Source: Plotosus lineatus (lineage: Eukaryota > Chordata > Actinopteri > Siluriformes > Plotosidae). Taken from it: a stretch of 64,000 bases of DNA. Under the pieces are notes generated by a model, which had not been told where the DNA came from, made no database searches, and worked only from the letters and a program-made list of their open reading frames with translations. Numbering within the stretch: position 1 is the first letter of the stretch; every line of letters begins with the position of its first letter. The stretch covers positions 33,441,001 through 33,505,000 of the forward strand of contig CM045733.1 in NCBI GenBank assembly GCA_024760905.1, given 5' to 3'. Position numbers and translations under genes: made by a program. Positions 44,724 through 55,550 of the stretch are shown here, one piece after another.

Positions 44724-45116
44724 CAGGGGTGGGCAATCTTATCCGCAAAGGGCCGGTGTGGGTGCAGGTTTTCACTTCAACCAAACAATAGCCACACCTT
44801 CCACCTGTTTCCACCAATCACTGGTCATCAAAAGAAAAGGGGGGGGGGGAACCCTAGATTGGACATTACTGTTTCAATTCTGACGTGGGGCCATCTTGGT
44901 GAGATCATATTACTGTTTAAGACTTAAAGCAAGGTGATCTCACCAAGATGGCTCTACTTCAGAATTAAAACAGTAATGTCCAATCTAGGTTGTTTCTTTT
45001 GTTTTCTTTTGATGATCAGTGATTGGTGGAAACAGGTGGAAGGTGTGGCTATTGTTTGGTTGACGTGAAAACCTGCACCCATACCGGCCCTTTGCGGATA
45101 AGATTGCACACCCCTG
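44724..45116. mobile_element. hAT-type foldback MITE
   Basis: The ends CAGGGGTGGGCAATCTTATC and CAGGGGTGTGCAATCTTATC (inverted) continue into arms of about 150-190 bp that are nearly perfect reverse complements, with only a short centre. Flanks ACATAGCT (44716-44723) and ACGTAGCT (45117-45124) form an 8-bp target duplication, 7 of 8 identical. The CAGGGGTG start and 8-bp duplication are typical of hAT elements. No coding capacity. Confidence 0.88.
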
Positions 45117-45389
45117 ACGTAGCTGCTACTTTTGGGTCCTTGAGAAAAGCCCTTAAGTCTCAATTGATTAGTTATATAAAAGTGATAAGAATGTAAGGGT
45201 AACGATGTCTGCCAAATGTCATAAATGTAGTCCCAGAGATTAAGTTAAATTTGATAGCATTTAAACTCATAACAAAACACAGAGATTTCAATTATATTTT
45301 TCAATATAAAAAATTTAATAACATTTTTTATATCTCTGTGTCTATGAATAGTAATATCCACTATTCTGGGAGGCTTTACATGAGACTTT

Positions 45390-45665
45390 GGAGCATAGCT
45401 GTGTGGAATTGTGATCTTTCAGCCACAAGGGTTTTGGTGAAATCAGGTACTGATGCTGGGCTGCTATCAGTGTTCCAGTTCATTCCAAAGTGTTTAGTGT
45501 TTTTCAAGTCAGGGCTCTGTGCAGGACACTTGGGTTCTTCCACTTCAACCTTGGTACACCATATACTTCAAGGCGCTTGTTCTGTAGGTAGATTGCCAAG
45601 CTGGAACAAGTTTCGCATTCTTAGTTCCAGCAAAATTAAACTGTAATGCTACAACATTGTGGTTG
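45390..45665 (-). mobile_element. Tc1-like transposase-derived fragment
   Basis: The minus strand resembles the 3' half of a Tc1-type transposase gene (a CAGAGCCCTGACTTG block followed by sequence equivalent to the NPxE region). A related, differently deleted copy is at 50330-50570, sharing GTCAGGTACTGAT-type words and the TAATGC(T/C)ACAACAT end. It is a deletion derivative, and the boundaries are approximate. Confidence 0.5.
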
Positions 45666-45942
45666 GGTAATGAAAGTCATATCAACCAGATCAAATCACA
45701 GAAGAAATATATGAACTATAACCAGTTTAATTAAATAGACCCCCTCTTGAATTCTAAAAGATTAAATGTTCAAAAAATACGCCTAAATACAGAATACATT
45801 GTTCAGTTTGAAGTTCAATTTTTTTTTTTTTTAATTTTAAAAGTCATTCTTTAATGTCATCAAGATTTATTTTGCTGTTTAATATTATTTTGTCATTGTT
45901 ATTGGGGAAAGAAATTATACCCAACCCAACCCTATACAGCAT

Positions 45943-46291
45943 GTAAGGTAGTGGTGACCTAGTGGTATAAGTGAGTGCTGGATCACTGATCCTAAGGTTT
46001 GGGGTTCAAGCACCACTCATCACAGGTTGCACCTGCACATACACCCCCCCCAATGCAGCTAACTGGGTTACCAAAGGCCGACCATGTCTCTCACTGTCTA
46101 TGATGTGAGGGATGTAAAAGAACCATTGCTGACTTTCGGCGAGAGTAGGCTGCATAGCCATCAGCGTGTTTCTGCCCTGTGATGGCCTAGTGAGTTGTCC
46201 AGGGTGTACTCTGCCCTCGCCCGGAGTTGGCTGGGGTGGGCGCCAGCCTCCCCTCGACCCTAATTAGGATTAAGCGGTTACAGAAAATGAA
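45943..46291 (+). mobile_element. SINE-A head with SINE-B-type tail
   Basis: Flanked by 12-bp duplications CCTATACAGCAT (45931-45942 and 46292-46303). The body switches to the alternative tail after GCGTGTTTCTGCCC and ends GGATTAAGCGGTTACAG. Confidence 0.9.
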
Positions 46292-46489
46292 CCTATACAG
46301 CATACAAAGACGTTCTAGAAATGTAAGTGCTTCCAACAGTTAAGGGAAGAAGCATGTATGCAAGTGACAGTCGAGTGTGCACATACTGGAACTTTGGTCA
46401 TATAGTGCACAATAATCACAGGAATACCGTGATTTATATCCACATCAAGTAGCTATGAAAGAATGTATAGCGTATTTGTTTGCATGTTG

Positions 46490-46705
46490 TCCCCTGCGTG
46501 TGCGGTTTCCTCCCAAAGTGCAAGGACATGCACATCACCCTTAGGTGTTGTGAGTGTGTGAATGGTTAAGTGTGTTGACCATATAGTGGGGTCTGGCTAG
46601 CAGTTCAGGGTGTAACCCACCTTCACTCAGAGTAGGCTGAGATAGGCTTTAGTTTTCTTATCACCTGAATAGGACTTTAAGTGGTTCAGCAAATGGGTGG
46701 ATGAA
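46490..46705 (+). mobile_element. SINE-B 3' half, degenerate
   Basis: GTGCGGTTTCCTCCCAAAGTG, then GTGTAACCCACCTTCACTC and a worn GTGGTTCAGCAAATGG end, follow the SINE-B order with many changes. Confidence 0.6.
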
Positions 46706-47009
46706 AAATTGTTGCTGTCGGGTGGTGCTGTCAGTCTCCTGGTTTGTTTGGGTTTAGCTACTTAACCGAAGAGTTGCACACCCCGCAAATTTAATTCAAC
46801 AATAAAATATCTGATAATAATAGAAATAAAAATGAATAATAAAAATTCATCACTGTCCAGTGGCTGTGAATATAGAATATTTATTCCACCCAGTTATTTC
46901 AGAGTCCAAATCTTATTTATTTCAATTTCCTGGAATAACTGTTAGACTTCGTAAAACTGGTTTGCAGAGTCGGCTCCAGATCACAAGGTCACAAGGTCAC
47001 AAGCTTCCC

Positions 47010-47043
47010 CCCCCCCACCCCACCCCACCCCACCCCACCCCCT
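47010..47043. repeat. (CCCCA)n simple repeat
   Basis: A C-rich run of CCCCA/CCCAC units. Confidence 0.9.
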
Positions 47044-47382
47044 CAGTTGAAGTGATGTGTTGGTGTCCATCCATTATCAATGCCTCTATCCATTGCTAGT
47101 TTCAGGAGCCAATACTGATACAAACAATCCTGCAGACTCAAATCACACCTATGGACAATTTTGAGTACAATAATCAGTTGACCACTTTATTGAATGGTGG
47201 GATTAAATCTATGGAGAAGTTAGATGTTAGATGACAGTTGTTGAAGACTGTACCACACAGCGTAAACACTGAAATGTTTAGGACAGAAGTAAAGTGAGTT
47301 GGAAATGGATTGGATCAGTAAAAGTGAGTCACAAATGGATGAGAGTGCTTTTGGTGGTGTTTCAGGACACTGCAGCACTGAT

Positions 47383-47388
47383 GAAGAA

Positions 47389-47420
<32 letters not shown>

Positions 47421-47432
47421 AGAAGAGGAGGA
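47383..47432. repeat. (GAA)n simple repeat
   Basis: About 16 GAA/GAG units. It resembles RTE tails in composition, but no RTE sequence adjoins it. Confidence 0.95.
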
Positions 47433-47914
47433 CAGGTATTTATAGAGCAATTTAGAACTCTTATGTTTAATCTGATGTTGCAGTGATACACATCTGCACA
47501 GATGATTTGGAGACTGGGCACAATTTTAACAGGGGTGGTGAGAGTTAAACAGGAACATCTGCAGTTTCACTCCATCAAATTTCTCTAGAATGTAAAGCTT
47601 GATCATTACACCGACCCTTCCTGCTCCACCTGCCAATAGGTTTGTTTAAACTAGCATGCCCTTCCCTGGTGATGGGCACAAGCACGCGCTGAAGGAGCAA
47701 AAACAGTACTTGCCAGCCTGTGCGTATAAAACGGAAGCACACATTAATTAAAGCCTGCATGTTGGCTGGTGGAAATAGATCAGAGACCAACCGTGGAGCA
47801 CAAGCCTGCACTGCTGCTGCTACTGCTGCTGCGTTACACAAACTCCCGACATCTCTGTTTACTGCATGGCACAAAGCACAGAGGAGAAATACATCAGTGA
47901 AGAACTGCACTCAC

Positions 47915-47986
47915 CTTCAAGTCGTGTGTCCAGGTTTGGGTCCAGGTAGTGAGTGACACACACACTAAAACACACATACGCACGCG

Positions 47987-48037
<51 letters not shown>

Positions 48038-48120
48038 GCAGACGGGTGAGCTGCTGCAGATGCGCCGCTGGAGTTGCGTGAAGAAAACAGCAACAGTACG
48101 CGGCTCGTGCCGGAGGAGTC
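47915..48120 (-). other. Candidate RERG 5' non-coding exon
   Basis: On the minus strand a GC-rich stretch runs from below a CCAAT/GC-box region to a strong splice donor, TTGAAG|GTGAGTGC (exon end 47915). No long conserved frame is present. A (CA)n/(CG)n tract at 47975-48033 lies inside it. RERG genes usually have a non-coding first exon followed by a large intron, and the coding exon at 31480 begins with an acceptor, so this is a fitting partner about 16 kb upstream. The 5' limit is a guess. Confidence 0.4.
47975..48033. repeat. (CG)n(CA)n microsatellite
   Basis: Short alternating CG run followed by about 19 CA units. Confidence 0.95.
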
Positions 48121-48124
48121 GGAC

Positions 48125-48180
48125 ACAGAGCGGACACACCGTCCAATCAGACGCTGGTGCTCAGTGGGCGGGGCTCTAGC
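48125..48180 (-). promoter_or_regulatory. Candidate promoter with CCAAT and GC boxes
   Basis: Plus-strand GTCCAATCAG at 48141-48150 and GGGCGGGGC at 48166-48174, in locally CpG-rich sequence unlike its surroundings. Both motifs act in either orientation. The donor at 47915 suggests minus-strand transcription. Confidence 0.4.
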
Positions 48181-48572
48181 GCCCTCTGTTGGAACACGAG
48201 AAATACGGTTCGAGAAGGGAACTTATCTAACAGCTGGGTATGAGCAAAGTCCTACCAAAAATACAAATGCCCCGTTCTGAGAGTGTGAGGAGGATCAGCC
48301 ATATATATATATATATATATACACATAAAAAAATTGAACTTTTCCATTACGGATTCTCGTAGAGTGCTCAACAAGTCTTCACAAGGAGCGGTGTAGAGGA
48401 TTTTCTGAGTAGATCCTTCCATAGGAGAGTGCTCAATACTTTTTGGTAGAGCAAATAAACAAAAAAACAAAAAAACAAAAAAAAACAAAAAAAACAAAAA
48501 AAATTTTGTTTATTTGCTCTACCAAAAAGTATTGACCACTCTCCTATGGAAGGATCTACTCAGAAATTCCTC

Positions 48573-48573
48573 T

Positions 48574-48650
<77 letters not shown>
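48573..48650. repeat. (TA)n microsatellite
   Basis: About 37 TA units between modules of the palindromic cluster. Confidence 0.97.
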
Positions 48651-48656
<6 letters not shown>

Positions 48657-48673
48657 AGGACAGGACAAAGACT

Positions 48674-48754
48674 TTCTATTGAAACTCCATTTATCACTAC
48701 AGATCTGTTTCGAGGGGTGATGAAACCATCCTCTCTCTTCAGGTGATTATAGAA
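48674..48754 (-). ncRNA. Hammerhead ribozyme-like motif, minus-strand copy
   Basis: Reverse complement of the neighbouring copy. CTGAAGA is at 48742-48736, stem I uses 48743-48747 with 48693-48697, and the predicted cleavage base pairs with position 48698. One difference turns a C-G pair of stem II into a U-G pair (TCA instead of CCA), which keeps the helix. All core positions are unchanged. Confidence 0.6.
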
Positions 48755-48788
48755 GAATATACATACTTCTTGTTGTATAGAAGAATTC

Positions 48789-48869
48789 TTCTATAATCAC
48801 CTGAAGAGAGAGGATGGTTTCACCACCCCTCGAAACAGATCTGTAGTGATAAATGGAGTTTCAATAGAA
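48789..48869 (+). ncRNA. Hammerhead ribozyme-like motif, plus-strand copy
   Basis: Core CTGAAGA (48801-48807) fits the conserved CUGANGA and is followed by GAAA at 48832-48835. Stem I is ATCAC/GTGAT (48796-48800 with 48846-48850), with an outer TTCTAT/ATAGAA helix (48789-48794 with 48864-48869). Stem II is GAGAGG(A)TGG / CCACCCCTC around a TTTCA loop, with one A-C mismatch and one bulged A. Stem III is ACA/TGT with a GATC loop. The predicted cleavage triplet is GTA, cutting after A48845. Confidence 0.62.
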
Positions 48870-48958
48870 AGTCTCTGTCCTGTCCTTTTATTTTTGTTAT
48901 TTGCTCTACCAAAAAGTATTGAGCACTCTCCTACAGAAGGATCTACTCATAAAATCCT

Positions 48959-49078
<120 letters not shown>

Positions 49079-49102
49079 TCCATGTCTAATAGTTCTGATC
49101 TG

Positions 49103-49620
49103 GAGTGGGTGGCACAGTGGCGTAAGATGGTACAGCTGGTTACAGATGGTAAGCCCAGGAGTGCCCATTCCATCTAACTTCCCGAAGACGTTCACTTCTA
49201 CTTTAAATATGCTCACCTGACCATCCAATCATCTAATCAAGACTTAACACCTGGAAATGAAGACTTAAAGCAATGATTTGGGTTTGTCAGATTGTCCCCA
49301 TTCTGGTTGTAGTTGAAATCTTTCAGAAGGTAGCGCCCCAAGAACAGGATTGGGCACCTCTAACTAAGGCCACACTTCACACCAGGAAGGTCATGAGTTC
49401 GAGTCTAGTGTTTCTACAGTTTTCTCGGGGTTAGTCTGGTTCCAAGCTGAACCAAGCTGAAAAGTGTGAGTGTGAATGGTTGTGCATATGTTGGCCCTGC
49501 AATGGTTTGCTAAGCTGTTCAGGGTGTAGCCCGCTTTCGTCTAGTGTCGGCTGAGGTAGGCACCAGCCTTCTCTGCAACCTTAGTAGGTGCATGTAATTC
49601 AGCAAACGAGTAAGTGGGTC
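49103..49620 (+). mobile_element. SINE-B-like sequence, strongly degenerate
   Basis: A possible head (GGGTGGCACAGTGGCGTAA) lies at 49107-49125 and a tail half (GGTGTAGCCCGCTTTCG, GGCACCAGCCTTC) at about 49440-49600, with about 300 bases of unassigned sequence between. The two parts may not belong to a single insertion. Confidence 0.45.
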
Positions 49621-49707
49621 AGTGAGTAAATGTACTTCTGGTCTACTATTTTGCTTTTTATCTCATTGTTATTCTTAATCTGCTGGATTTTGTGTTTCTG
49701 TACCATG

Positions 49708-49708
49708 A

Positions 49709-49764
<56 letters not shown>

Positions 49765-49779
49765 GTCTGTATGTTTGCC

Positions 49780-49816
<37 letters not shown>

Positions 49817-49817
49817 G
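49708..49817. repeat. Compound tetranucleotide repeat (TCTA)n(CTGT)n
   Basis: About 13 TCTA units followed by about 12 CTGT units. Confidence 0.98.
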
Positions 49818-50329
49818 ATCATCATCTAATGGCTAGATGTGAAGAAAGTTTTCTTTAACAAATTCACTTTTTTTGTGTTTTGTCATTAGCTATTTAACCT
49901 TAATAATCATTTTTATGTGATATGAATGCCAAGTAATGCATTTATTTGAGGTGTACAGTGAGAGTTATGTATAACAGGATAGCACTCGGAAGCATATTCT
50001 ACCAATATTTATATGAACCTGTGTAAATGATAGAATTTTCCAACTCAGCATACACTTGATACTTATAATAAGCTTCGTGGTGTTTGTGGTTCCTGGTTCT
50101 GATATTAAATTGTAATGGTTTGGTGCGTTTTTCCCTTCCACCACTAGAGGAGGATATTAGCTTTCTCGATGAAAGCGACAACCTCCAAGGACGGACAGAC
50201 AGACAGACATTAAGTTGCACGTGAAAGTCACAGCTACAAACCAAAGTCTGCTGATTCTTAATCTAATTGATATGAATAGCCACGAGTTAGCCTTAAATGT
50301 CTACTTTTTGGGTCATGACTTTGGTTCAT

Positions 50330-50570
50330 GACTGTGGGGATTTGTGTTTTTTTTTTTTTTAGCTACAAGATCATTAGTAAAGTCAGGTACTGATCTTGAA
50401 TGATGAGGTCTGGAGTGCAGTTGGTGCCCCATGGCACTCAGATCTTCCCAAACCATTTATGTGTTCATGGAGGTCACTTTGTACTCAGGGACACTGCTGG
50501 TGTTTGGGCCTGTTTGGGCTTCTCACTTCCAGTGGAGAAACCGTAATGCCACAACATAACACTATACAAT
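50330..50570 (-). mobile_element. Tc1-like transposase-derived fragment
   Basis: Shares the order and several words with 45390-45665, for example GTCAGGTACTGAT and GTAATGCCACAACAT. It is most easily read as an antisense Tc1-type remnant. Confidence 0.45.
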
Positions 50571-50774
50571 TGTGTATAAAATGCTTTCAATTTTGCGGAA
50601 CAGTTCTGGAGAAAAATTACATTTTGGTGTGATATTGGTGTACATTGTACAGTGTATCTATTGGTGTGCAAAGTATCAGACCCAGCACAATAATAAATAA
50701 AGATAGTTAATAAATAATAATAATAATAACCTACCTGCAACCTTAATTAGGATTAAGCAGTTTAAAAAAAATGT

Positions 50775-51395
50775 ATAAATTAATTTAAAATATTTCAATT
50801 ACTCTCCAGATGACCCACCTAATTTTATTGTGGTTGCAGGGAGGCTAAAGCCCATCTCTTCCAACATGGTGAAGGCAAGGTACACCCTGAATTGCTTGCC
50901 AGACCCTCACAGTGCCAACACACACACTAGGATTTTCAAGGCCATTTCAAGTAACCATTAAACTAATGCGCATGTCCTTGGACTGTCGGGAGGATAAAAG
51001 GTAAGGTAAAGTCGGTTGGGTTTTTACCCCCAAGCCTCTGCTTATCCCCGGTTTCCATAGAGTGAAGCAACCAGGAGTTCAACTCACCCTGGATGGGACG
51101 CTAATCCATTGCAGGTTACCTTCCCAGTATATTTTTCTGGGTGAACAGAGGCACACTTGTGGTTGAGACTTTGCCCAGGGGTCTTAGCACAGTGAGGGTC
51201 TCAGTGGGATTTGAACTCACAACCTCCCAATCATGAGCGCAGCACCCTAACCACTACGCCACCGGCCCCACTACTGTCGGAAGGAAACCCACACAAACTT
51301 GTAAGCTCCTCACAGACATGCCCGAGCCTGAGACTTGAAATTGGGACCGTCTTGGTGTGAGGGAGACGTGCTAACGACTGCACCACCTCGCCACC
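50775..51395 (-). mobile_element. SINE-B copy interrupted by SINE-C
   Basis: The tail half (50775-50998) and head half (51279-51395) are in SINE-B order on the minus strand. ACTGTCGGGAGGATAA on one side and ACTGTCGGAAGGAAAC on the other give a diverged target duplication around the inserted SINE-C. Confidence 0.75.
50999..51278 (-). mobile_element. SINE-C copy
   Basis: A third tRNA-derived SINE. On the minus strand its head GGCCGGTGGCGTAGTGGTTA (A box) is followed by B box GAGTTCAAATCCC. A body with CACTGTGCTAAGACCCC, then GGTAACCTGCAATGGATTAG, follows, and the end is GACTTTACCTTAC. The sequence matches the split copy at 54572-55226. Confidence 0.82.
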
Positions 51396-51559
51396 CCATA
51401 TTTTAAGTAGATTATATATTTAAATAAATTAAATATATTAAATAATTTCTAATTATTATTGTAAAATAAATTTAACTCGAAATACCTCTAACTCTTGTAC
51501 CCATTGTTTTAATCTGTATATGATAATAAAAAACATGATCTTTAAACATATTTATCCAT

Positions 51560-52180
51560 TTTAAACAAATCTGAAAGTGAAATTTCGTATACTATAGATC
51601 AGTATTTAGACGTTGTAGAACCTTTGTCAACAATGCTCTTTGAGTCTCTTTGGGTTTTATGCAACTGGATTGGATCGGTTTCTCTCATTCTTCCTGTAGA
51701 TACTCTTAACCTCAATCAGATTGAATGTCAAGTGTCTGGGAACTGCTATATCTTTAGAGCCCTCCACAAATGTTCCAGGAGATAAAGTCTAGACTTGGGC
51801 TGAGGCACTTAAGGATTCATATTCACAGATATGTTCAGAAGCTTCTCAAGCATTTTCTCTAACTCTTTTATTATGGTGAAGGTGTTGATGGTATTCGTCC
51901 CTCTCTCTTCAGTTCCAACCAGCGTTTCTGTTCCTGTTGCTACAAGGAAGCGTCTCTGAATGATTCACTGAACAGACATTACTATCCACCTGGTGACCTG
52001 GATTTTGCCAGATGTATCAATTGCTGATTCCAATAAAAATGTTTAATTTTCAGACTTCTTCTGGACAGTCATGAAGCACACTGTGCTCCTGGGGTTTTAC
52101 CCTTAGCCAGACTTTGGTCTACCAACAACGCCAGTGGATGATAAACTCTTAGAAAATGTTATTGGAGATTATATAAAGCG
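51560..52180 (-). mobile_element. Tc1-like transposon remnant
   Basis: Antisense to a Tc1-type transposase gene in its general order (GACTTGGGCTGAGGCACTTA corresponds to the SQPKS-like segment). It is highly decayed. Boundaries are uncertain. Confidence 0.45.
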
Positions 52181-52264
52181 TAAGTTTAGGTCAAATTTAA
52201 GATTTTGTTTAAAAGATTAATACATTGTGTTAAAGGTTAAGGGAGATTAAGTGTTAATGAGATT

Positions 52265-52530
52265 CATTCACTCACTCCGGGCAAGGGCAGAGTACACCCT
52301 GGACAGCTCACCAGGAAACATGCCGACGGATTTGCAGCTAATCTTGACGAAAGTCAGCAATGGTTCTTTTACATGAACCTCTAACCATAGACAGGGAGAG
52401 ACATGGCTGGCATTTGATAACCCAGTTAGCTGCACTGGGGGGACAGTGACAACCCGTGGAGAGTGGGACTCGAACCCTCAACCTTAGGATCAGCGATCCA
52501 GCGCCCTTTACCACCAGGCCACCACTACCC
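52265..52530 (-). mobile_element. SINE-A head with short SINE-B-type tail
   Basis: Flanked by perfect 13-bp duplications TGTTAATGAGATT (52252-52264 and 52531-52543). The tail is reduced to the CTCCGGGCAAGGGCAGAGTA segment, so it lost the terminal GGTTACAG block. Confidence 0.88.
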
Positions 52531-52576
52531 TGTTAATGAGATTATGATTGTAAAATTAATAAGTAATGTTTGTAAG

Positions 52577-52893
52577 AGGGTGGCACAGTGGTGTAGTGGT
52601 TAGCACATCTGCCTCACAGCAAGAAGGTCCTGGGTTCGAGTCCCAGCCTGGGTGTTTCTGTGTGGAGTTAGCATGTTCTGCCTGTGCCTGTGCTTGTGTG
52701 GGTTTCTTCCGGGTACTTCAGTGTCCTCCCACAGTCCAAAAACATGCACAGTGGATTAATTGGCTGTTCCAAATCGCCTTGAAGTGAGGATGTGAATGTC
52801 CTCGTCCTTGCCCAAAGTCGGCTGAGATGGGCACCAGCCTCCCTGTGACTCTAATTGGGATTAAGCGGTGACAGAAAATGAATGAATGTAAGA
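52577..52893 (+). mobile_element. SINE-B copy, best full-length example
   Basis: GGGTGGCACAGTGGTGTAGT (A-box region) and GGGTTCGAGTCCC (B box) form the tRNA-like head. Then come TGTGTGGAGTTAGCATG, a CCACAGTCCAAAAACATGC block, and a tail ending TAAGCGGTGACAG plus ATGAATGAATG. Confidence 0.88.
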
Positions 52894-53114
52894 ATTTGTT
52901 CGTAATACTAGTAAGTGGTATTAGTGAAATTCTGCTACAGAGATTGATAGATGGCGTTTGTGAGGTAAGTAGTGCTAGTTAGATAAGTGTAACAGTGAAA
53001 TTATTAAAAGGTGTTTGTGAAGCCAATAAGTGGTGCTTGTGAGATTAATACATTTTGTTAGATTATGTGATTGAGAATAATAAATTAAATTAGTGATGAT
53101 AAGTGTTGTAGTGA

Positions 53115-53934
53115 AATTGTGATGGTGATGGAAAAACTGACAGAAGAGTTTAGACAAGAATCCCCATGGACTATGTTTGCAGATGGCATTGTGATCTGTA
53201 GTGAGAGCAGAGAACAAGTGCAGGAAAATCTAGAGAGGTGGAGGTATGCCCCGGAAAGGAGAGGAATGAAGGTAAGACAAAATACATGTGTGTGTGAACG
53301 ACAAGGACCCAAGAGGAACGGTGAGGTTACAGGGGGCAGAGATAAGGAAAGGTGGAGGATTTTAAGTACTTAGGCTCAACAATCCAGAGCAATGGAGAGT
53401 GTGGAAAAGAGGTGAAGAAGCGTGTGTAGGCAGGTTGGAATGGTTGGAGAAAAGTGTCCGGTGTGATGTGTGATAGGAGGGTATCGGCAACAATGAAAGG
53501 AAAAGTGTACAAGACGGTGTTGAGGCCAGCGATGTTGTATGGTTTAGAAACAGTGGCCCTGGGGAAAAGACAGGAGGCAGAGCTGGAGGTAGCAGAGATG
53601 AAAATGTTGAGGCTCTCTCTGGAAGTAACGACGATGGATAGGATCAGGAATGAGCACATCAGAGGGACAGCACAAGTCAGAGAGGCTAGATTGAGATGGT
53701 TTGGACATGTACAGAGGAGGGATAGTGAGTACATTGGTAGTAGGATGCTGAGGTTGGAACTACCCGGCAGAAGACCTAGAGGAAGACCAAAGAGAAGATT
53801 TATGGATGGAGTGAAAGAGGACATGAAGGTAGTTGGTATAAGAGAAGAAGATGCAGAGGATAGGATGAGATAGAGACGGATGATTTGCTGTAGCGACCCC
53901 TGAAGGGAAAAGCCGAAAGGAGAAGAAGAAGAAG
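53115..53934 (+). mobile_element. RTE 3' half (late RT to tail)
   Basis: The plus strand encodes the RT catalytic region (PWTMFADGIVICSE), the thumb and the C-terminal basic block. It ends with TAGCGACCCCTGAAGGG, GCCGAAAGG and (GAA)n. The flanks AAGTGTTGTAGTGAAA and AAGTGTTGTCGTGAAA form a diverged 16-bp target duplication. The FADD box reads FADG, and frameshifts are present near 53370 and 53450. Confidence 0.9.
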
Positions 53935-54040
53935 AAGTGTTGTCGTGAAAATAATAAGTTTTGTCAATGAGATTATTCTATCATTTAAGACTTTGGGGTC
54001 ACCCAGAAAATAATCACATTTTCCTTAAAATTTACATCCA

Positions 54041-54497
54041 TTAAATGAGTTGCAAAGTGAATAAATGTAGACCCAACATTAACAAGGTTAAAAATAATAA
54101 CTTTTTCGTGAAATAATAATTTTTCTCCGTAAATTCTACATTTGTCCAAAATCCTCCATTTGCAGCTATTACAGCTTTACAGGCCTTTTGCATTCTAGCT
54201 GTCAATTTACTGAGGTAAGATGAAGAAATTTTACCTTCTGCCTCCTGAAGCATCTCCTACAAGTTGGACTGCTTGATGGGTACTTCTGTTCAGTATAGTC
54301 AATTTTCTCCCACAGCAGCGCAGCTGAAGTATTGACAGAATACCAGCTGACTGCTTCTTCTCTAAATAGTTCTTGGATGATTTTGAGCTGTGTTTTGGGT
54401 CATCGTTCTCTAGTAGGAGGAAACTGGCTCCAATCAACAGATATGACGTGCCACAGCAAAATGGTGTGATATCTTCCTTATTTAAAAACCCCTTCAC
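54041..54497 (-). pseudogene. Tc1-like transposase C-terminal part
   Basis: Two overlapping minus-strand frames hold LLLENDDPKHSSKSSKNYL (second catalytic D region) and LTARMQKACKAVIAANGG, the conserved C-terminus of Tc1 transposases. The catalytic E region between them (normally SPDLNPIE) is replaced by unrelated codons after a frameshift. Confidence 0.75.
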
Positions 54498-54571
54498 CCT
54501 GTACAGATGTCAAGCACTCTTCTAACACCTCTTCCTTTATTCTGTGCCACACTCTTCTTTCATTTTTTTTT

Positions 54572-55226
54572 TTTACACCCGAACCATAGTTGCTCATCAC
54601 ACCAGTGCTTATCCCCAGTTTCTATAGCGTGAAGTAACTAGGAGTTCAACTCCTTCTGAGTGGGATGCTGGTCCATCACAGGTTACCTTCCCAGTATATT
54701 TTTACTGGTACCCATTCATACTGTCTGTCTTCCTTTCGGCTTTTTCCCTTTTACTCGGGAGTCGCCACAGCGAATCATCTGAATCGCAGGTTTGATTTGG
54801 CAGAGGTTTTTACGTCGGATGCCCTTCCTGTCACAACCCTTTTAGCAAGGGACAGAAACACGCTGACGACTTTGCAGCTACTCTTTACAAAAGTCAGCAA
54901 TGGTTCTTTTACATGCTTCTCACCATAGACAGTGAGAGACATGGCCCGCCTTTGATAACCCAGTTCGCCGCACTGGGGGGGACAATGACAACCCTGTGGA
55001 GAGTGGGACTCGAACCCCCAACCTTTGGATCAGCAATCCAGCGCCCTATACCACTAGACCACCACTGCCCCACCCATTCATATCCATTCATACTGCTGGG
55101 TGAATATAGGCACACTTGTGGTTGAGACCTTGCAGGGGGTCTTAGCACAGTGAGGGTCTAACTGGTATTTGAACACACAACCTTCAGAGCATGAGCGCAG
55201 CACACTAACCACTACAGCACAGGCCC
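54572..55226 (-). mobile_element. SINE-C copy interrupted by SINE-A
   Basis: Tail at 54572-54722 and head at 55084-55226 on the minus strand, in the same order as the copy at 50999. Confidence 0.78.
54723..55072 (-). mobile_element. SINE-A copy with RTE-type tail, nested in SINE-C
   Basis: Flanked by CCCATTCATA on both sides (54711-54720 and 55073-55082). Full-length, with the RTE-like tail (GGCTTTTTCCC on the plus strand), and one of the least diverged copies. Confidence 0.9.
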
Positions 55227-55351
55227 CAGCTTCTTTATTTATTTATTTATTTTATTTATTTATTTAAGGGACAATGTACAGGAACATTAAGCTCATAGAG
55301 ACAGAGATGTACTGTACCAGATTATAGCTTAATAGCTAGTTTCCAGCTGTA

Positions 55352-55550
55352 GTCCCTAATTTAGAACGGCCAATTAACCTACAGTGCATGTCTTTGGATT
55401 GTGGGAGAAAACCGGAGCACCCGGAGGAAACCCACACAAGCACGGGGAGAACATGCAAACTCCACACAGAAACGCCCAGGCCGGGAATCGAACCCGGGCC
55501 TTCTTGCTGTGAGGCGGACGTGCTAACCACTACGCCACCGTACCGTCCGT
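55352..55550 (-). mobile_element. SINE-B 5' half
   Basis: Minus-strand tRNA-like head (GGTGGCGTAGTGGTTAGC, B box GGGTTCGATTCCC) and central block. The tail is missing, with a TTTA-rich stretch at 55235-55265 nearby. Confidence 0.85.

Noticed and set aside
46860..47099. Plus-strand frame at 46.9 kb
   Set aside because: The second half is a C-rich simple repeat and the first half has no motif.
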